This document shows, one piece after another, positions 17,925 to 26,160 of a stretch of DNA of 37,657 nt. The notes under the pieces are model-generated. The model searched no databases. It was given only the letters and a program-made list of their open reading frames with translations, and was not told the DNA's origin. The stretch is taken from assembly GCA_015486995.1 (NCBI GenBank), contig WFQO01000174.1, positions 1 through 37,657 of the forward strand, read 5' to 3'. Numbering within the stretch: the first letter of the stretch is position 1; each line of letters opens with the position of its first letter. The position numbers and the translations under genes are program-made. The stretch is from Nitratifractor sp. (GTDB taxonomy: Bacteria > Campylobacterota > Campylobacteria > Campylobacterales > Sulfurovaceae).

Positions 17925-20209
17925 ATTTGTTGTAGCGCGTAATAGAGCTGCCCCAGGGCGATCGCCGCATCGTTCGGTGGTAGAAATTTGGAGAGCATCA
18001 GCCGTTGGGCGAAGGGCTGAGCCAAACAGCTCTCCAGCAGAATGCGGTTTTGAAAGACTCCGCCGGCCAGGACGATGGGAAAGTCCGGATGACGCTCTGC
18101 AACCTTGGCGACAAGATCAGTCAAAGCCGCCACGAAGGCGTGGGCGGTGTCTCTTTCGCCCATAGCCAGGGCGCGAACCAGGGGCGCCCAGTCGATCATA
18201 TCGCCGTCGATCTCAAAAAATCCGCTTTCAGCCGCGACGCCATCGCTACCCCACGCTTCCAGACGCAAACCGCTTTCGCCTTCGTAGCTTTGAAACTGAC
18301 ATACCCCCGCCAGGGAAGCCACCCCGTCGAAGAGTCGCCCCATCGAACTGCCGATCGGCGCGTTGAGCCCTTTTTCCCACGATTGATGCAGCAGACGGAT
18401 TTCCGCGGGTTTAAAGGCTCGAACCGTGGGGTTTTCCATCGCCAAGATTTCATCGAGCCCAAAGAGCTCGAAAAGCAACGCCAAGGCCACGCGTCTGGGC
18501 TCTTTGATGGCCTTTTCGCCCCCGAGGAGCCGAAAGGGGCGTAAGTGGGCGACACGCTCGAAGCCTTGGGTATCGGCCAGCAGCACCTCTCCGCCCCAGA
18601 TCGTGCCGTCGGTGCCGTAACCCGTCCCGTCAAAAGCGAAGGCCAATACTTTCTCCCGATAGCCGTGCTCCGCCATCACCGCCAAAACGTGAGCGAAATG
18701 GTGCTGCACCTGATGAATTTTGGATTTTGGATTTTGGATTGTGAATGCTTTTGCCCATTTTGTGGTTTCGTAATTAGGGTGCAGGTCACAGACGATCTCT
18801 TCGGGACTGACATCGTAAAATCGCCGGAACGTTTCGACCGTGCGGGCGAAATACTCCATCGCTTCGATGCTGTTCAAGTCTCCGATATGGGGAGAAACAA
18901 CGATTTTATCCTCAAGGGAGAGCGCGACGGTGTTTTTTTGATTGGCGCCGACGGCCAAAACGGCAGAGGCGTTTTTTGAATCGGCGGTCAGGCTCAAAGG
19001 GGCGATACCTCGGGCCACCCGCAACCACTGCACCCGATCACCGATGATCTGTGCCACACTGTCGTCGCAGGCGTTGACGATTTCCCGATCGTGGTCAAGG
19101 ACGGCATCGACGACGTCGCCCAATTTTTGACGCAGCACCTCCCCGTCTCGTAGGATCGGTTCGTCGGAGAGATTGGCGCTGGTGGCCACAAGCGGGCGAT
19201 TCAGCCGTTCGAGCAGCAGAGTATGCAAGGGGGTATACGGCAGCATCAACCCGATACGTCCGATTCCAGGTGCCACCGCTTCGGCCACGGTTTTCTCTCC
19301 CTCTTTCTTATCCAGAAGGACGATGGGGCGCTCTTTCGAGCAGAGGAGTTCCCGTTCTCTGTCGTTCACCGCTGCCAGCTTTTCGGCCGCTTCGAGAGAC
19401 GCCATCATCAAAGCGAAGGGTTTGGCGGGACGATGTTTGCGCTCCCGGAGACGTTGCACCGCCGCTTCGTTCAAAGCGTCGCAGACCAGATGAAAGCCGC
19501 CCAACCCCTTGATCGCTACGATCTGGCCCGCTTCGATCCGCCGGGTCGTCTCCTCGAGGAAAATTTCACTCGCCGTTTGAGGATTGTCCGCACCGTCAAG
19601 CTCTTGCCAACGGTTGTCAATCTTCTGCCAAAAGCTCAATCTCGGTCCACACTCCCAGCAGCCGATAGGCTGGGCGTGATAGCGACGATCGGCGGGGTCT
19701 TCATATTCACGGCGGCAGGCGGGGCACATTTCAAAAGCAGCCATTGAGGTGTTGGGGCGGTCGTAGGGGACGGTCCGGAGGATGGAATACCTCGGTCCGC
19801 AGTCGGTGCAGGTGATGAAGGGGTAGTGATGGCGACGGTTTGAGGGATCGTGCATCTCCGCCAGGCACGCATCGCAAAGGCTCATATCGGGAAGCACCGC
19901 GACACGTTTCTCTTCCCGACTTTCAGAGTGGACAATGTGGAAACTTTGTAAACCTTGAGCTTGACACGCTTTGACAAGCAACGAATCGATACGGGCCAGG
20001 GGAGGCTTCTCGCTTCGCAGACGTTTTTGAAAGCGTCTCAGCGCCTTCTGCTCGCCTTCGATATGCAACGTCACCCCTTCCGCGTCGTTACGTACCCAAC
20101 CTCGTATCCCCTCTTCTTCGGCCAGTCGATAGACAAAGGGGCGAAACCCGACCCCCTGCACCAGGCCGCCGATCGAAATACTGTACGCTTGACTCTTTTC
20201 GGGAGACAC
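17921..20209 (-). CDS. hypF: Hydrogenase maturation carbamoyltransferase HypF
   Basis: Acylphosphatase GLVQGVGFRPFVYRLA; two zinc fingers CDACLAEM...CTDCGPR and CPACRREY...CWECGP; YrdC and Kae1-like domains (VQHHFAH, FAFDGTGYGTDGTIWGGE, GGVFQN). GTG start overlapping the hydE stop. Confidence 0.95.
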   Translation of the reverse strand: MSPEKSQAYSISIGGLVQGVGFRPFVYRLAEEEGIRGWVRNDAEGVTLHIEGEQKALRRFQKRLRSEKPPLARIDSLLVKACQAQGLQSFHIVHSESREEKRVAVLPDMSLCDACLAEMHDPSNRRHHYPFITCTDCGPRYSILRTVPYDRPNTSMAAFEMCPACRREYEDPADRRYHAQPIGCWECGPRLSFWQKIDNRWQELDGADNPQTASEIFLEETTRRIEAGQIVAIKGLGGFHLVCDALNEAAVQRLRERKHRPAKPFALMMASLEAAEKLAAVNDRERELLCSKERPIVLLDKKEGEKTVAEAVAPGIGRIGLMLPYTPLHTLLLERLNRPLVATSANLSDEPILRDGEVLRQKLGDVVDAVLDHDREIVNACDDSVAQIIGDRVQWLRVARGIAPLSLTADSKNASAVLAVGANQKNTVALSLEDKIVVSPHIGDLNSIEAMEYFARTVETFRRFYDVSPEEIVCDLHPNYETTKWAKAFTIQNPKSKIHQVQHHFAHVLAVMAEHGYREKVLAFAFDGTGYGTDGTIWGGEVLLADTQGFERVAHLRPFRLLGGEKAIKEPRRVALALLFELFGLDEILAMENPTVRAFKPAEIRLLHQSWEKGLNAPIGSSMGRLFDGVASLAGVCQFQSYEGESGLRLEAWGSDGVAAESGFFEIDGDMIDWAPLVRALAMGERDTAHAFVAALTDLVAKVAERHPDFPIVLAGGVFQNRILLESCLAQPFAQRLMLSKFLPPNDAAIALGQLYYALQQI
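18717..18740 (+). repeat. Heptanucleotide tandem repeat (ATTTTGG)x3.4 inside hypF
   Basis: Direct reading ATTTTGG ATTTTGG ATTTTGG ATTG. Confidence 0.9.
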
Positions 20210-21657
20210 TAAATTGAGCCCTCCGAATACCGTGTAGGAGAGCTATCCAATGCGATCCGATTGGAAAAATAGGGTTGGGAGATCTGGAATTTACTCAAAA
20301 TCCGACTGAAGAGGACCGAATTGGCAAAAAGATCCCCCATCAGGAGGAAGGAGTCGATCTTGAATTGTCGCTTTAGCTGTCCCAGCACGGAGACGACCAT
20401 ATCGCCGTAGGCCTCGAAAATACTGTAGGCGAGATAGTGAGGATCGGTACCGGCAAGGCGAAAACTCATAATCGAACCGATCATCGCGGCGTAATCGAAG
20501 TCCCCCTCTTTGAACTGCATATCGATTTTGAGACCGCCGTTGCCGTGGAACTCCAGAGCTTTGTCGCTCAACGCTTCAAATCCCGGATCGTCCAGACCGA
20601 GAATCAATGCAATCGTCGTAAAGAGATCGATCGACTCATCCGAGGATTCGTTCAACTTCTGAGCGGTTTCGGGAAAACGCTCAGAGAAATTTTCCAGCAG
20701 ACGTTTGCGACGGGAATCCGACTGCATCTGCGCAATCGTCTTTCCCAACGAAAAGGGGTGGAAGAGAATCGCCTTTTTGACCCCGATATCGTTGGCTACG
20801 GGAAAGCTCACCCCGTGCCGACGGCTCAAATACGCCCCGATCGCCTCTGAGACACCGGCTTCTTTTCGGACATTCAGGAAACGGTTGAGTACGGGGTCTT
20901 CGTGCAGCGGTTCCAGCGATGCACTGATTCGGTTGTCGTAAATCATATGCAGATGTTCCTGGACCAAAACCGCATCGGGCTCCCCGTCCCTTTCATCGAA
21001 AAAGAGGGTCGTGATCCCGCTCTCTTTGGCGTTGAGGGCCGCCAAGACGCTTTTGACGTTGTAGGGGGCTTTGAGACGAAGAAATTTTTTGCCGGTGAGC
21101 GTCTGAAGTTCGGGATCTTTTACGGTGACTTTGAGGGTCGGTTTTTCGATGGAAAAGAGCGCGTTGATCTCTTCGTCGGTAACGAGAAAGAGTTCCCGTA
21201 CCTTCGAGGTGTCGCAGAGCAGGACCGTATCGTTGCCGTTGAAGTGGGGAGAGAAGTAGGTGCTGTCTTGATCCTCGTAGACTTCGTCGTTGGCATAGTG
21301 GGTACAGACGACCGTATCGTCCAGAAAGCGCTCACTGGCGGGATCGGTGATCTCTTCCAGGCAGCGGGGGCAAGGGGCCAACGCATAGACGGGAGAGCGA
21401 AAACGCTCGGCTTTCGGTTGGGTATCGGCCCGCTCTGTCCTGATCTCGCCCAGAAAGATCGAATGGGGCAGATACTTCTGCGTGTAGGTGCTGAAACGCT
21501 CCAGAGCCTTCGGATCCTCTTCGGAGAGAATCAGTGTGATCGTTTTGCCGTTCTGTTCGACGCTCCCTTTGACACCGCTTTCGTCGATGGCGGCTTGGAG
21601 AAAACCGGCGAAATATTTGTGTTCGATCTTGAATCGGATGGTTTGGACGATGGACAT
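20209..21657 (-). CDS. hydE: HydE, hydrogenase operon protein; appears to be a divergent HypF-like protein
   Basis: Position hydABCD-E; N-terminal acylphosphatase-like segment, CPRCLEEITDPASERF zinc-finger-like segment, C-terminal segments resembling HypF. Confidence 0.8.
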   Translation of the reverse strand: MSIVQTIRFKIEHKYFAGFLQAAIDESGVKGSVEQNGKTITLILSEEDPKALERFSTYTQKYLPHSIFLGEIRTERADTQPKAERFRSPVYALAPCPRCLEEITDPASERFLDDTVVCTHYANDEVYEDQDSTYFSPHFNGNDTVLLCDTSKVRELFLVTDEEINALFSIEKPTLKVTVKDPELQTLTGKKFLRLKAPYNVKSVLAALNAKESGITTLFFDERDGEPDAVLVQEHLHMIYDNRISASLEPLHEDPVLNRFLNVRKEAGVSEAIGAYLSRRHGVSFPVANDIGVKKAILFHPFSLGKTIAQMQSDSRRKRLLENFSERFPETAQKLNESSDESIDLFTTIALILGLDDPGFEALSDKALEFHGNGGLKIDMQFKEGDFDYAAMIGSIMSFRLAGTDPHYLAYSIFEAYGDMVVSVLGQLKRQFKIDSFLLMGDLFANSVLFSRILSKFQISQPYFSNRIALDSSPTRYSEGSI

Positions 21658-21665
21658 TGTTCACC

Positions 21666-21725
21666 TTGGTTATTGGTATATTGGTGTATTGGTTATTGGA
21701 ATGTGGCTTCGCCCCGATGAAATTC
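21666..21725 (+). repeat. TTGGT-rich dispersed repeat, copy 2
   Basis: TTGGTTATTGGTATATTGGTGTATTGGTTATTGGAATGTGGCTTCGCCCCGATGAAAT, similar to the reverse complement of 9545-9600. Confidence 0.5.
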
Positions 21726-21740
21726 CTACTTTATTACCTC

Positions 21741-22289
21741 TTATCTGACTTTTCGCGGGGCGGTAGGATTGGCATAGAAGTCGATCACCTCATCGAGGCT
21801 TAGCGGTTTCGCTTTCGGCTTGACCGTCACTCCGCTTCGCTTTAGCTCATCCAGAGCGGTATCGACAAAGGCGGGAAAAGCCGTTTTGAGTGTGTCACTC
21901 AACCCCGCTTTGACGCTCAGAATATCTTCGGGGACGATCCCGATGATGTTGACATCGCTGAGATTGCCGTTGAGGGCGGCGATTTCGAGCATCTCCACGA
22001 TCTCCACCTCGTGAGCGGTCTGTTTGTAGCTGCCTAGGCCCAGCAGCTCTTCGCCCGGGATATTGTAAATCGATCCGGGAGAATCGTTTTTCATCGTGAT
22101 CGTATCGAGGATGATCACCTTGTCGTAGTCGGTGTAGTAGGTCATCAGCTGAAAACCCAGCACCCCGCCGTCGACCAGCGTCACATCGCCGTCAAAGTCG
22201 TAATTTTCCGCCAGGTATCGCTGGGCATAGACCCCCACTCCTTCATCGCGGAAGATCACCGTCCCCGCACCGACAACCGCTAGTCGCAA
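21741..22289 (-). CDS. hydD: Hydrogenase maturation protease HydD
   Basis: VVGAGTVIFRDEGVGVYAQRYL, DGGVLGFQLM, LDTITMKNDSPGSIY (metal-binding E, D motifs). TTG start. Confidence 0.92.
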   Translation of the reverse strand: MRLAVVGAGTVIFRDEGVGVYAQRYLAENYDFDGDVTLVDGGVLGFQLMTYYTDYDKVIILDTITMKNDSPGSIYNIPGEELLGLGSYKQTAHEVEIVEMLEIAALNGNLSDVNIIGIVPEDILSVKAGLSDTLKTAFPAFVDTALDELKRSGVTVKPKAKPLSLDEVIDFYANPTAPRKVR

Positions 22290-22314
22290 ACCGTTCCTTT
22301 TTTGGGTCGTCTTC

Positions 22315-23016
22315 TCATTTCTCTTTCGCGAACTTGCTACCGCCGAAGGCGATGGCGATATCGCCCTCCTGCCAATAGATGGTACGCCAAACCTGATAAT
22401 AGATGTGGAACATCACCCAAACGATGATGAAATACATACTCATATGGTGCCAGTAGCGTACATCCATATTGGTACCGCCGGTGAAGGCGACGGTCCAGTC
22501 GGTCGCCCAATGCAGCAGTGCCGGCCACCAATCCCCGATGCTACTGTGCCCGCTCTCCAATCCCTGAACATAGAGTTGCAATCCGGTAAAGAGCATCCAG
22601 ACCAGCAACAGGTGAAAGATCAGAAAATAGACGGTATTGAAGCTGTCGGCGTGGCTGGAGTCGAACTTCTTGACCCGGTTGAAGGTGATCAGATTGAGAA
22701 AGACCGCGAAAAACTCCACGATATTCTTCGGCGTCGGCAGAAGCTTCAAGATCGGCTTCTCAAAACGGCTGAAGAAGTAGAGATAGGCGATAACGATCGA
22801 GCTCACATCAAAGATGATCGCCGCCATCAGATGCACCCAGCGGTTCCAGGCCATCACGTATTTATCCACCGCCGGTTCGGCGATAAGGGTCTGATAGTAG
22901 GGATGACCGATGTAGAGGCCGGTGATCACCGCCGCCACCATACAGATCGCCACGACCCAGTGATTGATCCGCATAAAGGTCGTCATCCTCTTGACTTTTT
23001 TGTATCCGGCTTTCAT
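22315..23016 (-). CDS. hydC: Ni/Fe-hydrogenase b-type cytochrome subunit HydC
   Basis: MRINHWVVAICMVAAVITGLYIG, multi-TM with heme-ligand His, follows the large-subunit gene. Confidence 0.93.
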   Translation of the reverse strand: MKAGYKKVKRMTTFMRINHWVVAICMVAAVITGLYIGHPYYQTLIAEPAVDKYVMAWNRWVHLMAAIIFDVSSIVIAYLYFFSRFEKPILKLLPTPKNIVEFFAVFLNLITFNRVKKFDSSHADSFNTVYFLIFHLLLVWMLFTGLQLYVQGLESGHSSIGDWWPALLHWATDWTVAFTGGTNMDVRYWHHMSMYFIIVWVMFHIYYQVWRTIYWQEGDIAIAFGGSKFAKEK

Positions 23017-23028
23017 TGGATGCCTCCT

Positions 23029-24774
23029 TTAGACGCTACAGCTCGTGCTGACTTTGAAACTGCCCAGCTCCTTGCCTTTGGTATCGACGATATGCACCGC
23101 ACAGGCGATGCAGGGGTCGAAGCTATGGACGGTGCGCAGAATCTCCAACGGCTGCTCGGGATCGGCCACCTTGGTGCCGATCAATGCCGCCTCGTAGGCG
23201 CCCATACGCCCTTTGCCGTCGCGGGGTGATGCGTTCCAGGTCGAGGGAACGACGGCCTGATAGTTTTCGATCTTGCCATCTTTGACCTTGACCCAATGGC
23301 CCAAGGCACCCCGGGGCGCCTCCTCCAAACCGTAACCCTTGGCATCTTTGCTCACGGCATCAAAATCGAATTCCGTCCAGGTACTGTGGTCCCCGGCGGC
23401 GACATTGGCGGCCAGTTCATCGATCCACTCCATCATCACGTCGGCCATCATCTCCGTCTCGATGGCCCGGGCGGCGGTACGCCCTACGGTAGAAAAGAGT
23501 ACTCCCGCCGGTGCCGATTTGTCCAGACCCAACAGGTGCCCCAGGCGATCCAGGAAGCCCGTCACATATTTGGTAATTCGCTCGTCTTTGGAAGCGACCC
23601 CGACAACCATTCGTGCCAGAGGACCCACTTCGACCCGCGTATCCCCGAAAACAGGTGCTTTGATCCAACTGTATTTCTCCTCGGTTTTCAGATAGGCCAA
23701 GCCGTCGGCTTCCTTTTTCAAGCCCGTATACTCCGGGATTGTCGTCCCGTTGAAGGGGTGCTGAGGCGCGGGAGCCTTGTACCAGCTGTGGGTGACATCC
23801 TCGGTCACCTTCGCCTGATCGAAGGGGATTACCTTGCTCAAATCCCCGTTGACGACTACCCCTGAAGGGAAGAGAAGCGACGCTTTATAGAAGTCGTTGT
23901 CGTCCAGACGGAAGCCGCCGTAGGTCATATAGTTCTTCAGTCCGGCACCGGTACCGTCGAGAGCTTCGTCGGCGTAGACGGTGCCCGCCATCGCGATGTC
24001 GGCCAAATAGGCGTTTTTGATGAAGTTACGGGCTTTGGTCAGGATCGATTTGAACTCGGCGTTGCGGGCGGGGTTGATAATGTCCTGCACACAAGTGACC
24101 CCGCCGACGACGATGCTCTGGGGATGGGGCATCTTGCCCCCGTAGATCGCCATCAGCTTGGACATATCCCGCTGCAGATCCAAGGCCTGTAGATAGTGGG
24201 CGACGCCGATCAGGTTCTGCTCGGGAGTCAGCTTGTAGTGTTTGTTGCCCCAGTAACCGTTGGCGAAAAGTCCCAAACGCCCCTGCTTGACAAACTTCTG
24301 CAGCCGTTCCTGCACCGCGCGCAACTCCCCGACTCCCGTCCCGTAGGGAGTCTCGGTCCATTTGAGCGCCTCTTGAGAGGCTTTGACGGGGTCGGCTTTG
24401 AGGGCCTGAGTGATGTCGATCCAATCCAAGCCGTGGAGATGATAGAAATGCACCGTATGGTCGTGAAGATAGAGGGCCCCTTGCATCAGGTTCCGAACGA
24501 TTCGAGCGTTTTTGGGGATTTTTACCTTGAATGCGTTTTCCACCGCCTCGATGGAGCGCTGATAGTGGGTGCCGGTACAGACGCCGCAAATCCGCATCGC
24601 CAACAATCCGGCATCCCGGGGATCCCGTCCCTTGAGGATCGTCTCGATTCCGCGAAACATCGTGGAGCTGGCATAGGCATCTTTGATGACGTTGTTCCCG
24701 TCGATCACCGCTTCGATACGGAGGTGTCCCTCAATCCGGGTGATGGGGTCTACGATAATATGTTTGCTGCTCAT
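23029..24774 (-). CDS. hydB: [NiFe]-hydrogenase large subunit HydB (membrane-bound uptake, group 1-like)
   Basis: L1 RICGVCTGTH, L2 DPCIACAVH followed by a cleavable C-terminal extension IVDTKGKELGSFKVSTSCSV. Confidence 0.96.
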   Translation of the reverse strand: MSSKHIIVDPITRIEGHLRIEAVIDGNNVIKDAYASSTMFRGIETILKGRDPRDAGLLAMRICGVCTGTHYQRSIEAVENAFKVKIPKNARIVRNLMQGALYLHDHTVHFYHLHGLDWIDITQALKADPVKASQEALKWTETPYGTGVGELRAVQERLQKFVKQGRLGLFANGYWGNKHYKLTPEQNLIGVAHYLQALDLQRDMSKLMAIYGGKMPHPQSIVVGGVTCVQDIINPARNAEFKSILTKARNFIKNAYLADIAMAGTVYADEALDGTGAGLKNYMTYGGFRLDDNDFYKASLLFPSGVVVNGDLSKVIPFDQAKVTEDVTHSWYKAPAPQHPFNGTTIPEYTGLKKEADGLAYLKTEEKYSWIKAPVFGDTRVEVGPLARMVVGVASKDERITKYVTGFLDRLGHLLGLDKSAPAGVLFSTVGRTAARAIETEMMADVMMEWIDELAANVAAGDHSTWTEFDFDAVSKDAKGYGLEEAPRGALGHWVKVKDGKIENYQAVVPSTWNASPRDGKGRMGAYEAALIGTKVADPEQPLEILRTVHSFDPCIACAVHIVDTKGKELGSFKVSTSCSV

Positions 24775-24776
24775 AA

Positions 24777-25997
24777 TTACTCCTCGTCTTTTTTACCTGC
24801 TGTTGCGCTGACCGCGGCGTGGATAGCGATGCCCACACCCGCCGCCGTCAACAATCCCAAACCGAACTGATCCACACTCTTTTCTACGCCGCCGGTGGGT
24901 GCTTTGATGTGGGCGTCGGCCATCGGACGCTCGTAAGCGTACTTGTCCCAAAACTGCGGCTCGGAGCAGCCGATACAGCCGTGGCCGGCACCGATGGGCC
25001 AGTTGGTTCCGCTGTTGTAGCGGACGATGGAGCAGTTGTTGAATGTCATCGGCCCCTTGCAGCCCATCTTGTAGAGGCACCAGTTGTTCTGTGCCCCCTC
25101 ATCTCCCCACTCTTCGACGAATTCCCCGGCATCGAAATGCGCCCGACGCTCGCAGTTGTCGTGGATCCGATAACCGAAGGCGAACTTGGGACGGTTGAGA
25201 TGGTCCAGTTCGGGAATCTGTCCGGTGAGGACGAAATGGATGATCGTTCCGGTGATGTTGGCCGGGTTGGCCGGGCAAGCCGGAATGTTGATGATCGGCT
25301 TGCCCTTGACGATGTCCTGGACCCCCACCGCTCCGGTGGGATTGGGGGCCGCCGCCGGTACCCCGCCGAAAGTGGCACAAGTCCCCACAGCTACCACCGC
25401 AGCGCTGTCACCGGCGACACGAAGCAGATGCTCTTCAAACGTTTCTCCTTTGGCTCCGATGGTACACCACTCCTTCCCTACTCCCACAGGCACAGAGCCT
25501 TCCACGACGCAAAGATATTTGTCCTTGAAGGTCTTCATCGCTTCGTCGAGATGTGCTTCGGCCTGATATCCAGCCGCCGCCATCAGCGTCTCGTTGAACT
25601 CCAGGTCGATGGTCTCCAGAATCAGCTCGTCGATGGTGGGCGAGTCGGAACGTAGAATCGCCTCGGAGTTTCCGGCGCAATCTTGCAGCTCGATCCAGAT
25701 CACCGGGACCCGGTTCATCAGTTCGGCGGCTTCGGCCACCAGAGGAGTGAAAGAAGCCGGCAGCATCAGCATCGCCGTGATCGCACTGGCCCACTTCATA
25801 AAGTCCCGTCGGCTCAGCCCTTCGGCATCCAAAGCCTTTTGGATATCCATTTTCGTCGCCGCCGGCGTCTGCCGCAATTCATTCAAGCGCTTCTCCATCG
25901 TTCGGCGCAGCTTCTCGTAATAGGCCTCCCCCCGATTGGTGTTGACCCGTACCCCCTTGGCGCCAAACATCTTCGCCAATGCGTCACGTCTATCCAT
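24777..25997 (-). CDS. hydA: [NiFe]-hydrogenase small subunit HydA with Tat signal
   Basis: SRRDFMKWASAITAMLMLPASFTPLVAEA Tat motif; VGTCATFGG; IHDNCERRAHF; GCKGPMTFNNC; GCIGCSEPQFWD; C-terminal TM anchor. Confidence 0.96.
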   Translation of the reverse strand: MDRRDALAKMFGAKGVRVNTNRGEAYYEKLRRTMEKRLNELRQTPAATKMDIQKALDAEGLSRRDFMKWASAITAMLMLPASFTPLVAEAAELMNRVPVIWIELQDCAGNSEAILRSDSPTIDELILETIDLEFNETLMAAAGYQAEAHLDEAMKTFKDKYLCVVEGSVPVGVGKEWCTIGAKGETFEEHLLRVAGDSAAVVAVGTCATFGGVPAAAPNPTGAVGVQDIVKGKPIINIPACPANPANITGTIIHFVLTGQIPELDHLNRPKFAFGYRIHDNCERRAHFDAGEFVEEWGDEGAQNNWCLYKMGCKGPMTFNNCSIVRYNSGTNWPIGAGHGCIGCSEPQFWDKYAYERPMADAHIKAPTGGVEKSVDQFGLGLLTAAGVGIAIHAAVSATAGKKDEE

Positions 25998-26009
25998 AAC
26001 ATACCTCCC

Positions 26010-26027
26010 AGTGAATAGTCATTCACT
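26010..26027. promoter_or_regulatory. Candidate TetR-family operator, copy 2 (hydA promoter region)
   Basis: AGTGAAT-AGTC-ATTCACT palindrome 13 bp upstream of the hydA start, abutting a TATGAT -10-like hexamer (26033-26028, minus). Confidence 0.6.
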
Positions 26028-26160
26028 ATCATAAAGGCGCCGAACTTATATGGATATTAAAAATCGATGATTTTCTTTAAAAAATTGTAAAATTCATAAT
26101 TTCTTATATAATTTCCGGACCAACTCCCAAAAAAGCATCTCTATCTCTTCCTTCAGACGC

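Noticed and set aside
26058-26076. AAAATC-GAT-GATTTT palindrome between hupL and hydA as an additional operator or terminator
   Set aside because: AT-rich low-complexity intergenic sequence; short arms and no second copy noticed.
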